A stretch of DNA of 64,000 nt from Acidimicrobiales bacterium (GTDB taxonomy: Bacteria; Actinomycetota; Acidimicrobiia; Acidimicrobiales; Iamiaceae). Location: the NCBI GenBank assembly GCA_025463985.1, contig JAODBM010000184.1:1-64000 (forward strand), in the 5' to 3' direction. The translations under genes and the position numbers were made by a program. The notes beneath the pieces were generated by a model, which had not been told where the DNA came from, searched no databases, and worked only from the letters and a program-made list of their open reading frames with translations. Shown here in pieces: positions 33,155 through 41,145 of this stretch. Position 1 is the stretch's first letter, and every line of letters begins with the position of its first letter.

Positions 33155-33910
33155 ATGGCGGTAATCGTCAGTATCGAATCAGGTGTGGCCGAGGTGGTCA
33201 TGGCGAGCCCGCCCGTGAATGCGATCACGGTGGCGGACACGTGGAAGCTGCGTGACGCGTTCCGCGACCTGTCCGAGGATCCCGCTGTGCAGGTCGTGAT
33301 CCTGACCGCGTCGGGCAAGGGCTTCAACGCTGGCATCGACATCAAGGAGATGCAGAGCACCGGCGGCTTCGACCACCTGCTCGGTTCGGGCGCAGCATGC
33401 CACGCGGCATTCGACGCCATCTACCGCTGCCCAGTCCCCGTGATCGCGGCCGTCAACGACTTCTGCATGGGGCTCGGCATCGGCCTGGTCGGGAGCTGCG
33501 ACTTCGTCGTGGCGTCGCGCGATGCACGCTTCGGTCTTCCCGAGGTCGACAACGGCGCACTTGGCTGCGCGTCGCACCTCGCAAAGCTCGTCTCACCGAT
33601 GAAGCTGCGCCAGATGGTCTTCACCTGTGAGACGGCCAGCGCCGCTGAGCTCTATGCCTGGGGCTCGGTCTACAAGCTGACCGAACCAGAGGATCTGATG
33701 CCCACCGCGCGGGAAGTCGCGCGCCGCATCACCCAGAAGCTCCCCCGCGTGATTCGGGCGGCGAAGGCCGGTCTCAATGGGATCGACCCGTACCGCCTGA
33801 GCGAGAACTACCGACTGGAGCAGGGCTACACGTACGAGCTCAACCTGCAGGGCGACGGCACCCGCGCCCGGGATGCGTTCGTGCGCAAAGAGCGCGTCAT
33901 CACCCGGTGA
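33155..33910 (+). CDS. echA20: EchA20-like crotonase-family ring hydrolase
   Basis: 251 residues from ATG 33155, with GAGGAAG upstream. Crotonase fold: FNAGIDIKEMQSTGGF and VIAAVNDFCMGLGIGLVG oxyanion elements, FGLPEVDNGALG. The phrases IKEMQ..GF, RVIRAAKAGLN and YRLEQGYTYELNL match my recollection of mycobacterial EchA20, which opens a ring hydrolytically in the last two steroid rings. The following SDR, IpdF-like and IpdC-like genes support that assignment. The IpdAB hydrolase that should follow is not in the window. Confidence 0.82.
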   Translation: MAVIVSIESGVAEVVMASPPVNAITVADTWKLRDAFRDLSEDPAVQVVILTASGKGFNAGIDIKEMQSTGGFDHLLGSGAACHAAFDAIYRCPVPVIAAVNDFCMGLGIGLVGSCDFVVASRDARFGLPEVDNGALGCASHLAKLVSPMKLRQMVFTCETASAAELYAWGSVYKLTEPEDLMPTAREVARRITQKLPRVIRAAKAGLNGIDPYRLSENYRLEQGYTYELNLQGDGTRARDAFVRKERVITR

Positions 33911-33928
33911 CCGAAGATCGGAGTCAGG

Positions 33929-34720
33929 GTGCATCGCAGCGAGCTGGAGCCGCTCATCGATCTTCGCGGGCGGACCGCCATCGTCACCGGCGGACGTTCG
34001 GGCATCGGCGAAGCGATCGCGCTCGGCTTTGCCGCCGCCGGCGCCAGTGTGCTCATCGTCAGCCGCAACGCTGAGGCGTGTGACGAGGTGGCGGCCCGGA
34101 TCCGGGCCGACGGCGGGCGAGCGGCGGGCTTCGGCGCTGACATGTCCGTGCTCGACAGCCATGCCGAGATCGTCGGCGCCGCGCTCGAGGCGTTCGGCCG
34201 CGTCGACATCCTCGTCAACAACGCCGCGGTGCTGCGCCCCCACCACATTCGCCGGCTGTCCCCCGCCGAGTTCGACGAGATCTTCGCGACGAACGTGCGG
34301 GGCACGCTGTTCCTGTGCCAGGCCGCGTTCGACGCCCTGGCCGCTGACGGCGGCGGCACGATCATCAACGTCGGCGCTGTCGGCGCGATCGCCCCGATGC
34401 CCGGCATCGGCGCGTACTCGGCCAGCAAGGCCGCCGTGGTCAACCTGACCCGGCTCCTCGCCAACGAGTGGGCCGAGCACGGCGTGCGCGTCAACGCGCT
34501 CGTGCCGGGACCCGTCGCCACCGAGATGATCCTGCCGCGCGACCTCGCCGCCAAGGGACGCTTCGTCGAGGAGATCGGGGCCGGCACGCTCATGCAGCGC
34601 ATCGGCGAACCCCACGAGATGGTCGGGCCGGCCATCTTCCTGGCCAGCGAGGCGTCGTCGTACGTGACCGGCCAGTGCCTGGTGGTCGACGGCGGCATGT
34701 TGGCCCGGAGCGCCGGATGA
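33929..34720 (+). CDS. Short-chain dehydrogenase adjacent to echA20-like gene
   Basis: 263 residues from GTG 33929. IVTGGRSGIGEAIALGF, NNAAVLRPHHIRR, TIINVGAVGAIAPMPG, YSASKAAVVNLTR, and C-terminal YVTGQCLVVDGGMLARSAG. In mycobacteria two SDR genes (Rv3548c, Rv3549c) lie beside echA20; this gene may correspond to one of them, an inference from position. The stop overlaps the next ATG (ATGA). Confidence 0.88.
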   Translation: MHRSELEPLIDLRGRTAIVTGGRSGIGEAIALGFAAAGASVLIVSRNAEACDEVAARIRADGGRAAGFGADMSVLDSHAEIVGAALEAFGRVDILVNNAAVLRPHHIRRLSPAEFDEIFATNVRGTLFLCQAAFDALAADGGGTIINVGAVGAIAPMPGIGAYSASKAAVVNLTRLLANEWAEHGVRVNALVPGPVATEMILPRDLAAKGRFVEEIGAGTLMQRIGEPHEMVGPAIFLASEASSYVTGQCLVVDGGMLARSAG

Positions 34721-35502
34721 CCGACACGGCGAAGCGCCCAGCCACGCTCGGCCACGGCCTGCTCGAGGGCAAGGTCGTGGTCGTCACCGCCGGTGCCGGC
34801 ACGGGCATCGGGTACGCCACGGCCCGTCGGTGCGCCGAGGAAGGCGCCACGGTCGTCCTGTCGGACCGCCATCCCGTGCGGCTCGACGTGTACGCCAGGG
34901 AGCTGGCCGAGATCGTCGGCCGCGCGGTGCCGTCGATCGTGTGCGACGTGACGGTGCAGCAGGACGTGGAGCGGCTGTTCGACTTCGCGGAGGCCCAGGC
35001 GGGTCCGATCGACGTCCTGGTCAACAACGCCGCGCTCGGCGGTACCTGCGACGTGCGCGAGCTCTCCGACGACCAGTGGTCGGACATCCTCGACGTCACG
35101 CTCACCGGGACGTTCCGCTGCACCCGCGCCGCCCTCCGCCAGATGTGCCCGCGTGGCTCGGGCTCGATCGTCAACATCTCGAGCGTCGTCGCCTGGCGGG
35201 CCGAGGCCGGCCAGGGCGCGTATGGGGCCGCGAAGGCGGGCGTGCTGGCCCTGACCCGCGCCGCGGCCCTCGAAGCCGCGCCGTCCGGCGTGCGCGTCAA
35301 CGCGGTGGTGCCGAGCCTGGCCCTCCACCCCAACCTCGCGAAGGTCAGCTCCGACGAGCACTTGGCGAACCTCGCGGCCAAGGAGGCGTTCGGTCGTTCC
35401 GCCGAGCCGTGGGAGATCGCCAACGTCGTCGTCTTCCTCGCCAGCGACCTGGCGTCCTACCTCACGGGCGAATCGATCTCGGTCAGCAGCCAGCACCCGT
35501 GA
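34717..35502 (+). CDS. ipdF: IpdF-like SDR of steroid C/D-ring degradation
   Basis: 261 residues. The sequence has VVVVTAGAGTGIGYATARR, NNAALGGTCDVRELSDDQW, YGAAKAGVLALTR and an ending YLTGESISVSSQ. The TAxAGTGIGxATARR opening and SVSSQ ending match the Mycobacterium IpdF (Rv3559c) as I remember it. IpdF oxidises a hydroxyl of the CoA thioester of the last two steroid rings. It overlaps the preceding SDR start and is followed by a further SDR after a 28-nt gap. Confidence 0.85.
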   Translation: MTDTAKRPATLGHGLLEGKVVVVTAGAGTGIGYATARRCAEEGATVVLSDRHPVRLDVYARELAEIVGRAVPSIVCDVTVQQDVERLFDFAEAQAGPIDVLVNNAALGGTCDVRELSDDQWSDILDVTLTGTFRCTRAALRQMCPRGSGSIVNISSVVAWRAEAGQGAYGAAKAGVLALTRAAALEAAPSGVRVNAVVPSLALHPNLAKVSSDEHLANLAAKEAFGRSAEPWEIANVVVFLASDLASYLTGESISVSSQHP

Positions 35503-35530
35503 ACGACCGGGCCGCGGAAAGGAGTGCGCG

Positions 35531-36301
35531 ATGAAGCGCTTGGAGGGCAAGGTCGCGGTGATCTCGGGAGGGGCACGCGGCATCGGCGCGGCGATGGTGC
35601 GGCGCTTCGCCGCCGAGGGCGCCAAGGTCCTGATCGCGGATCGGCGAGTGGATCAGGGCGAGGAGCTCGCCGCTGAGGTCGGCGAGGCGGCCGCCTACCA
35701 CGAGCTCGACGTCGCATCCGAGTCCGGCTGGGACGCGCTCGTCGACGACGTCACCGACCGGTGGGGCGGCATCGACGTGCTCGTCAACAACGCCGGGATC
35801 AACCGGGTCGGGCCGCTCGTCGATTGCACGCTGGACACGTTCCGGATGGTGCTCGACGTCAACCTCGTCGGGACCTTCCTCGGGATCCGCGCCGCAGCGC
35901 GGTCCATGGGCCCGCGTGGCGGCGGGTCGATCATCAACCTGTCGTCGCCCCAGGGCGTCGAGGGCCGCGAAGGGATGGCGGCGTACACGGCCTCGAAGTT
36001 CGGGATCCGCGGCCTCACCCGCACCGCCGCGATCGAGCTGGGCCCGCTGGGCATCCGCGTCAACGGGCTCATCCCCGGCCCGATCCGGACGGCCATGACC
36101 GACCGGCGCGACTGGACCGAGGACGACTACCGCCGCGCCTACGGCGGCTACCCGCTCGGCCGGCGCGGCGAGCCGGAGGAGGTCGCGGCAGCGGCCGCCT
36201 TCCTCGCATCCGAGGACGCCGCGTACTGCACCGGCAGCGATCTCGTCGTGGACGGCGGCGTCCTCGCGGGCAAGCCGCTCGCAACCCGTACGGAGGTCTG
36301 A
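35531..36301 (+). CDS. Short-chain dehydrogenase, FabG/HSD-like
   Basis: 256 residues, ATG with GGAAAGGAG upstream. VAVISGGARGIGAAMVRRF, NNAGINRVGPLVD, SIINLSSPQGVEGREG, YTASKFGIRGLTR and C-terminal YCTGSDLVVDGGVL. Closely similar in layout to the SDR at 32.2-33 kb, so the two may be paralogues acting on different hydroxyls of one substrate. Its stop overlaps the PPOX gene (TGATG). Confidence 0.9.
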   Translation: MKRLEGKVAVISGGARGIGAAMVRRFAAEGAKVLIADRRVDQGEELAAEVGEAAAYHELDVASESGWDALVDDVTDRWGGIDVLVNNAGINRVGPLVDCTLDTFRMVLDVNLVGTFLGIRAAARSMGPRGGGSIINLSSPQGVEGREGMAAYTASKFGIRGLTRTAAIELGPLGIRVNGLIPGPIRTAMTDRRDWTEDDYRRAYGGYPLGRRGEPEEVAAAAAFLASEDAAYCTGSDLVVDGGVLAGKPLATRTEV

Positions 36302-36735
36302 TGAGCAAGCCGCTGAAGGACGAGACCAGGGCGCTCATCGATCGCCGGAACCCCGCGCACCTGTCGACGTTGATGCCCGACGGCCACCCGAAGGTCGAGC
36401 CCGTGTGGATCGGCCGGGAGGGCGACCGCCTGCTCATCACGTCCGACCGCAAGGCCGTGAAGTCACGCAACCTCGCCGCCGATCCTCGGGTCGGGTTCTC
36501 GATCGTCGACGCCGCCAACCCCTACGAGCAGGTGCTGCTGCGCGGGCGCGTGGTCGAGGAGCGTCCCGACGAGGACCTGGCCGTGCTCGACGCGCTGTCG
36601 CAGAAGTACCTCGGCCGCGCGTTCCCGCGGCGCTCGTGGTCCGGCCGGGTCGTGTTCGTGATCGAGGTCGAGGTCGAGCGGTACTACCGCTCGCCGCTGG
36701 CCGACCTCGTGGTCGAGCCGGAAGCGCCGGCGTGA
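36301..36735 (+). CDS. PPOX-class F420-dependent oxidoreductase
   Basis: 144 residues. Split-barrel motifs: RNPAHLSTLMPDGHPKVEPVWIGREGDRLLITSDRKAVKSRNLAADPRVGFSIVD, LLRGRVVEE and YLGRAFPRRSWSGRVVFVIEV. TIGR03618-like F420-binding group. Both ends overlap neighbours (TGATG with the SDR, GTGA with the IpdC-like gene), so it is part of the C/D-ring operon. Confidence 0.88.
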   Translation: MSKPLKDETRALIDRRNPAHLSTLMPDGHPKVEPVWIGREGDRLLITSDRKAVKSRNLAADPRVGFSIVDAANPYEQVLLRGRVVEERPDEDLAVLDALSQKYLGRAFPRRSWSGRVVFVIEVEVERYYRSPLADLVVEPEAPA

Positions 36736-37838
36736 CCACGCGGCGACGGCTGCGGACGCCCCTGTGCGACCTGCTCGGCATCGAGCACCCGATCGTGCAG
36801 ACGGCGATGGGCTTCGTGGCCGACGCCCGGCTCACGGCGGCGACCTCCAACGCGGGCGCGCTCGGCATCCTGGCCGCGGCGATGCTCGATCTCGACGAGC
36901 TCGATGCGGCGATCGCCGACGTGCAGGAGCGCACGGATCGCCCGTTCGGCGTCAACATCCGCTCGGATGCGCCCGACGCGCGCGACCGGGTCGACATCAT
37001 GGTGCGGCGCGGCGTCCGCGTGGCCTCGTTCGCGATGGCGCCACGCGAGGACCTCATTCGCCGGCTCAAGGACGCCGGCCTCGTGTGCATCCCGTCGGTC
37101 GGCGCCCGGCGCCACGCCGAGAAGGTCGTCGGGTTCGGCGCCGATGCGGTGATCGTGCAGGGTGGCGAAGGCGGCGGCCACACGGGCCAGACGGCGACCA
37201 CCGTGCTCCTGCCGGACGTGCTGGCCGCGGTCGACGTGCCTGTGATCGCGGCGGGCGGCTTCTTCGACGGTCGAGGCCTGGCGGCCGCGCTGGCCCATGG
37301 CGCGGCCGGGGTGGCGATGGGGACGCGCTTCCTGCTCACGGCGGAATCCCCGGTGCCGGCGAACGTGAAGGCGACCTACCTCGAGCAGCCGGTGGGGACC
37401 ACGGTCGTGACGAGCAAGGTCGACGGCCAGCCGCACCGCATGATCAGGACCCCGTTCGTCGAGCAGGTCGACGGCAGCCATGGTCGAGCCCTGGTGCGAT
37501 CGGCCCGGAACGCGGTCGCCTTCAAGAAGATGTCGGGCCGTCCCTGGAGCGCCATCCTGCGGGAGGGCCGGGCGCTGCGCACCGAGCAGGGCTACAGCCT
37601 CCAGCAGATCGTGATGGCGGCGAACGCGCCGATGCTGTGCCGGGCCGCCATGGTCGACGGGCGGCTGGACGTCGGCATCCTGTCGAGCGGCCAGGTCACC
37701 GGCGTCATCGACGACCTCCCGACCTGCGCGGTGCTCGTCGACCGGATCGTGGCGGAGGCGCTCGCGCAGATCGATCGGCTGGCCGAGTACGCCACGTCGG
37801 CCGCTTCGGACGCAGCGAGCGAGGTCGAGGCGTCGTGA
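36735..37838 (+). CDS. ipdC: IpdC-like nitronate monooxygenase-fold protein
   Basis: 367 residues from GTG 36735. TIM-barrel of the NPD/2-nitropropane dioxygenase family: LRTPLCDLLGIEHPIVQTAMGFVA, FGVNIRSDAPDARDRVDIM, VRVASFAMAPRE, GADAVIVQGGEGGGHTG and VIAAGGFFDGRGLAAAL. The combination of ELRTPL-like start, VNIR.DA, VIVQGGEGGGHTG and SGQV.G.IDDLP matches mycobacterial IpdC (Rv3553), required for steroid C/D-ring degradation. Its CoA-thioester substrate is assumed. Confidence 0.87.
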   Translation, partial: TTRRRLRTPLCDLLGIEHPIVQTAMGFVADARLTAATSNAGALGILAAAMLDLDELDAAIADVQERTDRPFGVNIRSDAPDARDRVDIMVRRGVRVASFAMAPREDLIRRLKDAGLVCIPSVGARRHAEKVVGFGADAVIVQGGEGGGHTGQTATTVLLPDVLAAVDVPVIAAGGFFDGRGLAAALAHGAAGVAMGTRFLLTAESPVPANVKATYLEQPVGTTVVTSKVDGQPHRMIRTPFVEQVDGSHGRALVRSARNAVAFKKMSGRPWSAILREGRALRTEQGYSLQQIVMAANAPMLCRAAMVDGRLDVGILSSGQVTGVIDDLPTCAVLVDRIVAEALAQIDRLAEYATSAASDAASEVEAS

Positions 37839-38485
37839 CCGCCGGTTGGCCGACGAGCGGCGCGTACGCCATCGACGGGGTGACCCCGGTCGTGCACCCG
37901 ACCGCGTTCGTGCACCCGGCGGCCGCGCTCATCGGCGACGTGCTGGTCGGGGCCGGCTGCTACATCGGCCCGTTCGCCTCATTGCGCGGCGACTTCGGCC
38001 AGATCGTCGTCGAGGCCGGCGCCAACATCCAGGACGGCTGCGTCCTGCACTGCTTCCCCGGCGACCGGACGCTCGTGGAGCGCGACGGCCACGTCGGCCA
38101 CGGCGCGATCCTGCACGGCTGCGTGGTGGGCCGGGCCAGCCTGATCGGCATGCGCTCGATCGTGATGGACGGCGCGAGCATCGGCGAGGAGGCCTTCGTC
38201 GGGGCCGGCAGCGTGGTGCCCGCCAAGTTCGACCTTCCCGCCCGCATGCTCGCCGTCGGGACGCCGGCCACGATCCTCCGGGCGCTCACTGCCGACGAGA
38301 TCGCCTGGAAGGCGAACGGGACGCGCGCCTACCAGCACCTGGCGGAGCGAGCGAACGAGTCGCTCGTGGCCACGTCCCCGTTGACCGAGGTCGAGCCTGG
38401 GCGGCCGGCCCTGCGCACCATCGCCGCCGTGCCCTTGCAGGAGTACCGAGCTCGTGCCGCCGAGCGGCTCGATCGACGGGCCTGA
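37835..38485 (+). CDS. PaaY-like gamma-carbonic-anhydrase/hexapeptide protein
   Basis: 216 residues, GTG overlapping the previous stop. A left-handed beta-helix with hexapeptide repeats carries VVHPTAFVHPAAALIGDVLVG, IGPFASLRGDFGQIVVEAGANIQDGCVLHC and GHVGHGAILHGCVVGRASLIGM. Histidines for the metal site (HCFPG, GHVGHG, HGC) are present. The whole layout is that of PaaY, a thioesterase that frees CoA from stalled phenylacetate intermediates, so here it may rescue CoA from dead-end acyl-CoAs. Confidence 0.85.
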   Translation: MTAGWPTSGAYAIDGVTPVVHPTAFVHPAAALIGDVLVGAGCYIGPFASLRGDFGQIVVEAGANIQDGCVLHCFPGDRTLVERDGHVGHGAILHGCVVGRASLIGMRSIVMDGASIGEEAFVGAGSVVPAKFDLPARMLAVGTPATILRALTADEIAWKANGTRAYQHLAERANESLVATSPLTEVEPGRPALRTIAAVPLQEYRARAAERLDRRA

Positions 38486-39092
38486 CCGTCTCGCGGCAGG
38501 GGCCGGCTCGCCGGACCCACTGGCCCGCCTCCTCCGCGACCTCGAACGGCGCGCGATCGGGCCGAACCTCGACGCCGACCAGCGACGCCGGCTAGCCGAC
38601 GACCTTGCCGGCGTCGTCGCGCGGCTCGACGGCCCGCGCGGCCCCACGAGCCGCTACGGCGCAGCCGATCGGGCCCACCTGGCTCAGGGCGGCGACACGC
38701 TGCGCTGTCGCTACGCGAGCCATCCCGTCCACGGGCCGCAGCACCCCGGATCGCTGGTCACCGACGTCAGGCTCGGCGAGGCCACCATCGACGTGTCGGT
38801 CATGTTCGACCTGCGCCACGAGGGCCCCCCGGGCCGGGTCCACGGCGTCTACGCCGGCGGCCTGTTCGACTACGTGCTGGGGCGCCTCGCCATCGCCCGC
38901 TGCGGGCCGGGCGTCACGGCCGAGGTCACCGTGCGCTTCCAGGCCCCGATGCCGACCGGCGCGGTCGTGCGGTATGCGGGGTCCGTGGGTGAGCGCCTCG
39001 GACGCAAGACGCGGCTGGCCGGGACGGCCAACGACGCCCACGGCCGGGTGCTGGCCACGGCCGCCATGCTGTTCGTGCACCCGCGAGCGTGA
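38454..39092 (+). CDS. Hotdog-fold thioesterase-like protein
   Basis: 212 residues (GTG 38454; later starts possible), overlapping the PaaY-like gene by 32 nt. A helical N-terminus (LARLLRDLERRAIG) precedes a hotdog domain with VHGVYAGGLFDYVLGRLAIARCG, VTVRFQAPMPTGAVVRY and RKTRLAGTANDAHGRVLATAAMLFV. Resembles the PaaI/hotdog acyl-CoA thioesterases. A role in CoA recycling fits the operon. Exact substrate unknown. Confidence 0.72.
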   Translation: MPPSGSIDGPDRLAAGAGSPDPLARLLRDLERRAIGPNLDADQRRRLADDLAGVVARLDGPRGPTSRYGAADRAHLAQGGDTLRCRYASHPVHGPQHPGSLVTDVRLGEATIDVSVMFDLRHEGPPGRVHGVYAGGLFDYVLGRLAIARCGPGVTAEVTVRFQAPMPTGAVVRYAGSVGERLGRKTRLAGTANDAHGRVLATAAMLFVHPRA

Positions 39093-39187
39093 TTGACGGG
39101 GCCGATGAATGGACGGGCGTTTCCCCTAGGACCCGCCGGCTGCGGCGGCGACACTGAGCTTCTAACCCGAGCGTCAAGGGGCTGCAG

Positions 39188-39973
39188 GTGGCAGGGGAAC
39201 CGAGCGTCAAGCTCACGATGGACGACGGCGTGGGCATCATCACGTTGAACCGTCCCGAGCGGCACAACGCCGCGAACGACGAGATGGACGAGCGGCTGTG
39301 GGACGCGTTCCGCGAGCTGCACGCCGCCGCTGACCTGCGCTGCCTCGTGATCCGCGGCGAGGGCAAGTCGCTCTCGTCGGGCCGCGACACCAGCGAGCTG
39401 GGCATGCGGGACGGAGACGTGAGCCATTTCGCGTTCATCGAGCGCGGCCACGAGAACACCAAGCTGCTCACGTCGCTGCCGTGCCCGATCGTCGTCGCCA
39501 TGAAGGGCTGGATCATCGGCGGCTGGTTCGAGCGCGCGCTGCTGTGCGACATCCGGGTCGCCGCGACCGACGCCAAGATGTCGCTCCCCGAGGTCATCCA
39601 CGGCGTCGTGCCCGACACCGGCGGCACGTGCCGGCTCTTCCAGATGGCGGGCCACGGCATGGCGTTCGACCTCGCGCTGACGGGCCGGGTCCTCAGCGCG
39701 GAGGAGGCGCTCACCCACGGCATCGTCTCGCGCCTCGTGCCCGTCGAGCAGCTCGACGAGGTCGTGCTCGGGATCGCCCGCGACATCGCCACGCGCCCGC
39801 CGCTCGCCGTGAAGCTCGTGAAGCGGATGCTCAACGGGCTGGCGCTCCCCCAGGTCGAGAAGGCCATGGGCGAGGAGCTGTTGGCCCAGGTCGTCGTCTA
39901 CGGCAGCGACGACTACGCCGAGCAGCGCAAGGCCCGCGCCGAGGACCGGCCCCCGGTGTTCCGCGGCCGCTAG
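39188..39973 (+). CDS. Enoyl-CoA hydratase/isomerase family protein
   Basis: 261 residues, GTG start. Crotonase fold: VGIITLNRPERHNAANDEM, RGEGKSLSSGRDTSELG oxyanion loop, MKGWIIGGWFERALLCDIRVAA, and MSLPEVIHGVVPDTGG with a glutamate at a hydratase-like position. It starts a small plus-strand group with the two acyl-CoA dehydrogenase genes. Hydration or isomerisation of an enoyl-CoA is likely. Confidence 0.9.
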   Translation: MAGEPSVKLTMDDGVGIITLNRPERHNAANDEMDERLWDAFRELHAAADLRCLVIRGEGKSLSSGRDTSELGMRDGDVSHFAFIERGHENTKLLTSLPCPIVVAMKGWIIGGWFERALLCDIRVAATDAKMSLPEVIHGVVPDTGGTCRLFQMAGHGMAFDLALTGRVLSAEEALTHGIVSRLVPVEQLDEVVLGIARDIATRPPLAVKLVKRMLNGLALPQVEKAMGEELLAQVVVYGSDDYAEQRKARAEDRPPVFRGR

Positions 39974-39993
39974 CGGCCCCCGACCCCTCTGCG

Positions 39994-41145
39994 ATGGATC
40001 TGCACGCCACGCCCGAGGACGAGACGTTCCGCCGGGAGGTCGCCGACTGGTTGCAGACGGTGCTTCCCGCGCTGCCACCCCAGCCGGCGGCCGACGACTG
40101 GTCGGGCCGCCGCGCCTTCGACCTCGCCTGGCAGCGGCAGCTGTTCGAGGCCGGCCTCGGCGGGGTCAGCTGGCCGAAGGAGTTCGGCGGGCTCGACGCC
40201 TCCCCCACCCAGCACCTCGTGTTCCTGGAGGAGCTCGAGCGCGTCCGCGCGCCCGGGGTCGGCGTGCTGTTCGTGGCGCTCCTGCATGCCGGACCCACGC
40301 TCATCGCCGAGGGCACGGAGGCCCAGCGCGCGCGCCACGTGCCCGCGATCCTGCGCGGCGAGGAGGTGTGGTGCCAGGGGTTCTCCGAGCCCGACGCCGG
40401 CTCCGACCTCGCGTCGCTGCGAACCCGCGCGGTGCGCGATGGCGACTCGTACGTCATCTCGGGCCAGAAGGTCTGGACGTCGAACGCCCAGGTCGCGGAC
40501 TATTGCGAGCTGCTCGTGTGCACCGACCCCGCGGCGCCCCGCCATCGCGGGCTGTCGTGGCTGATCATGCCGATGGACGCGCCGGGCGTCACCGTGCGGC
40601 CGCTGCGCACGATGACGGGGTCCGAGGAGTTCAGCGAGCTGTTCCTCGACGAGGTGCGGGTGCCTGCCTCAAACCGCGTCGGTGGCGAGGGCGACGGGTG
40701 GCGGGTCGCCATGGTGACGTTCGGCTTCGAGCGCGGCACCGGCTTCGTGCGCGAGCTGCTCGAGTCGCAAGAGCTCATGCACGATCTCCGCGCCACCGCG
40801 CAGGCCGCGGGCCTGCTCGCCGACGCCGGGGTGCGGCGCTCCTTCGGGCGGCTGGTCGGGACCTATGACGCGCTGTGGGCGCTCACGCAGCGGAACGTGT
40901 CGAGCGCGGCCCGGTCCGGCGTGCCCGGCCTCGGCGGCTCGATCTTCAAGCTCGCGTACTCCCAGTTCCGCGACGACCTCGGCGAGCTCTCCATGCTCGT
41001 GCAACCGCCGAGCCGGCGGACCATGGCCGACCCGCAGCTGCTCGGGCACTGCCACGCCATCTCCACCGCCATCGCCGCGGGCACCTCCCAGGTGCAGCGC
41101 AACATCATCGGCGAGCGGTTGCTCGGCCTGCCGAAGGAGCGCTGA
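39994..41145 (+). CDS. Acyl-CoA dehydrogenase, catalytic-type subunit
   Basis: 383 residues. ACAD fold: GGVSWPKEFGGLDASPTQHLVF, CQGFSEPDAGSDLASLRTRAVRDGDSYVISGQKVWTSNA flavin loop, GVTVRPLRTMTGSEEFSELFLDEVRVP, and C-terminal AISTAIAAGTSQVQRNIIGERLLGLPKER. The expected catalytic Glu region was not precisely mapped. Adjacent to a smaller ACAD that overlaps its stop (TGATG). Such pairs form heteromeric alpha2-beta2 dehydrogenases in steroid side-chain and ring breakdown. Confidence 0.9.
   Translation: MDLHATPEDETFRREVADWLQTVLPALPPQPAADDWSGRRAFDLAWQRQLFEAGLGGVSWPKEFGGLDASPTQHLVFLEELERVRAPGVGVLFVALLHAGPTLIAEGTEAQRARHVPAILRGEEVWCQGFSEPDAGSDLASLRTRAVRDGDSYVISGQKVWTSNAQVADYCELLVCTDPAAPRHRGLSWLIMPMDAPGVTVRPLRTMTGSEEFSELFLDEVRVPASNRVGGEGDGWRVAMVTFGFERGTGFVRELLESQELMHDLRATAQAAGLLADAGVRRSFGRLVGTYDALWALTQRNVSSAARSGVPGLGGSIFKLAYSQFRDDLGELSMLVQPPSRRTMADPQLLGHCHAISTAIAAGTSQVQRNIIGERLLGLPKER

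Noticed and set aside
33826-35625. 599-residue minus-strand ORF over the SDR genes
   Set aside because: Three overlapping plus-strand SDR genes have complete motifs; the minus frame has none.
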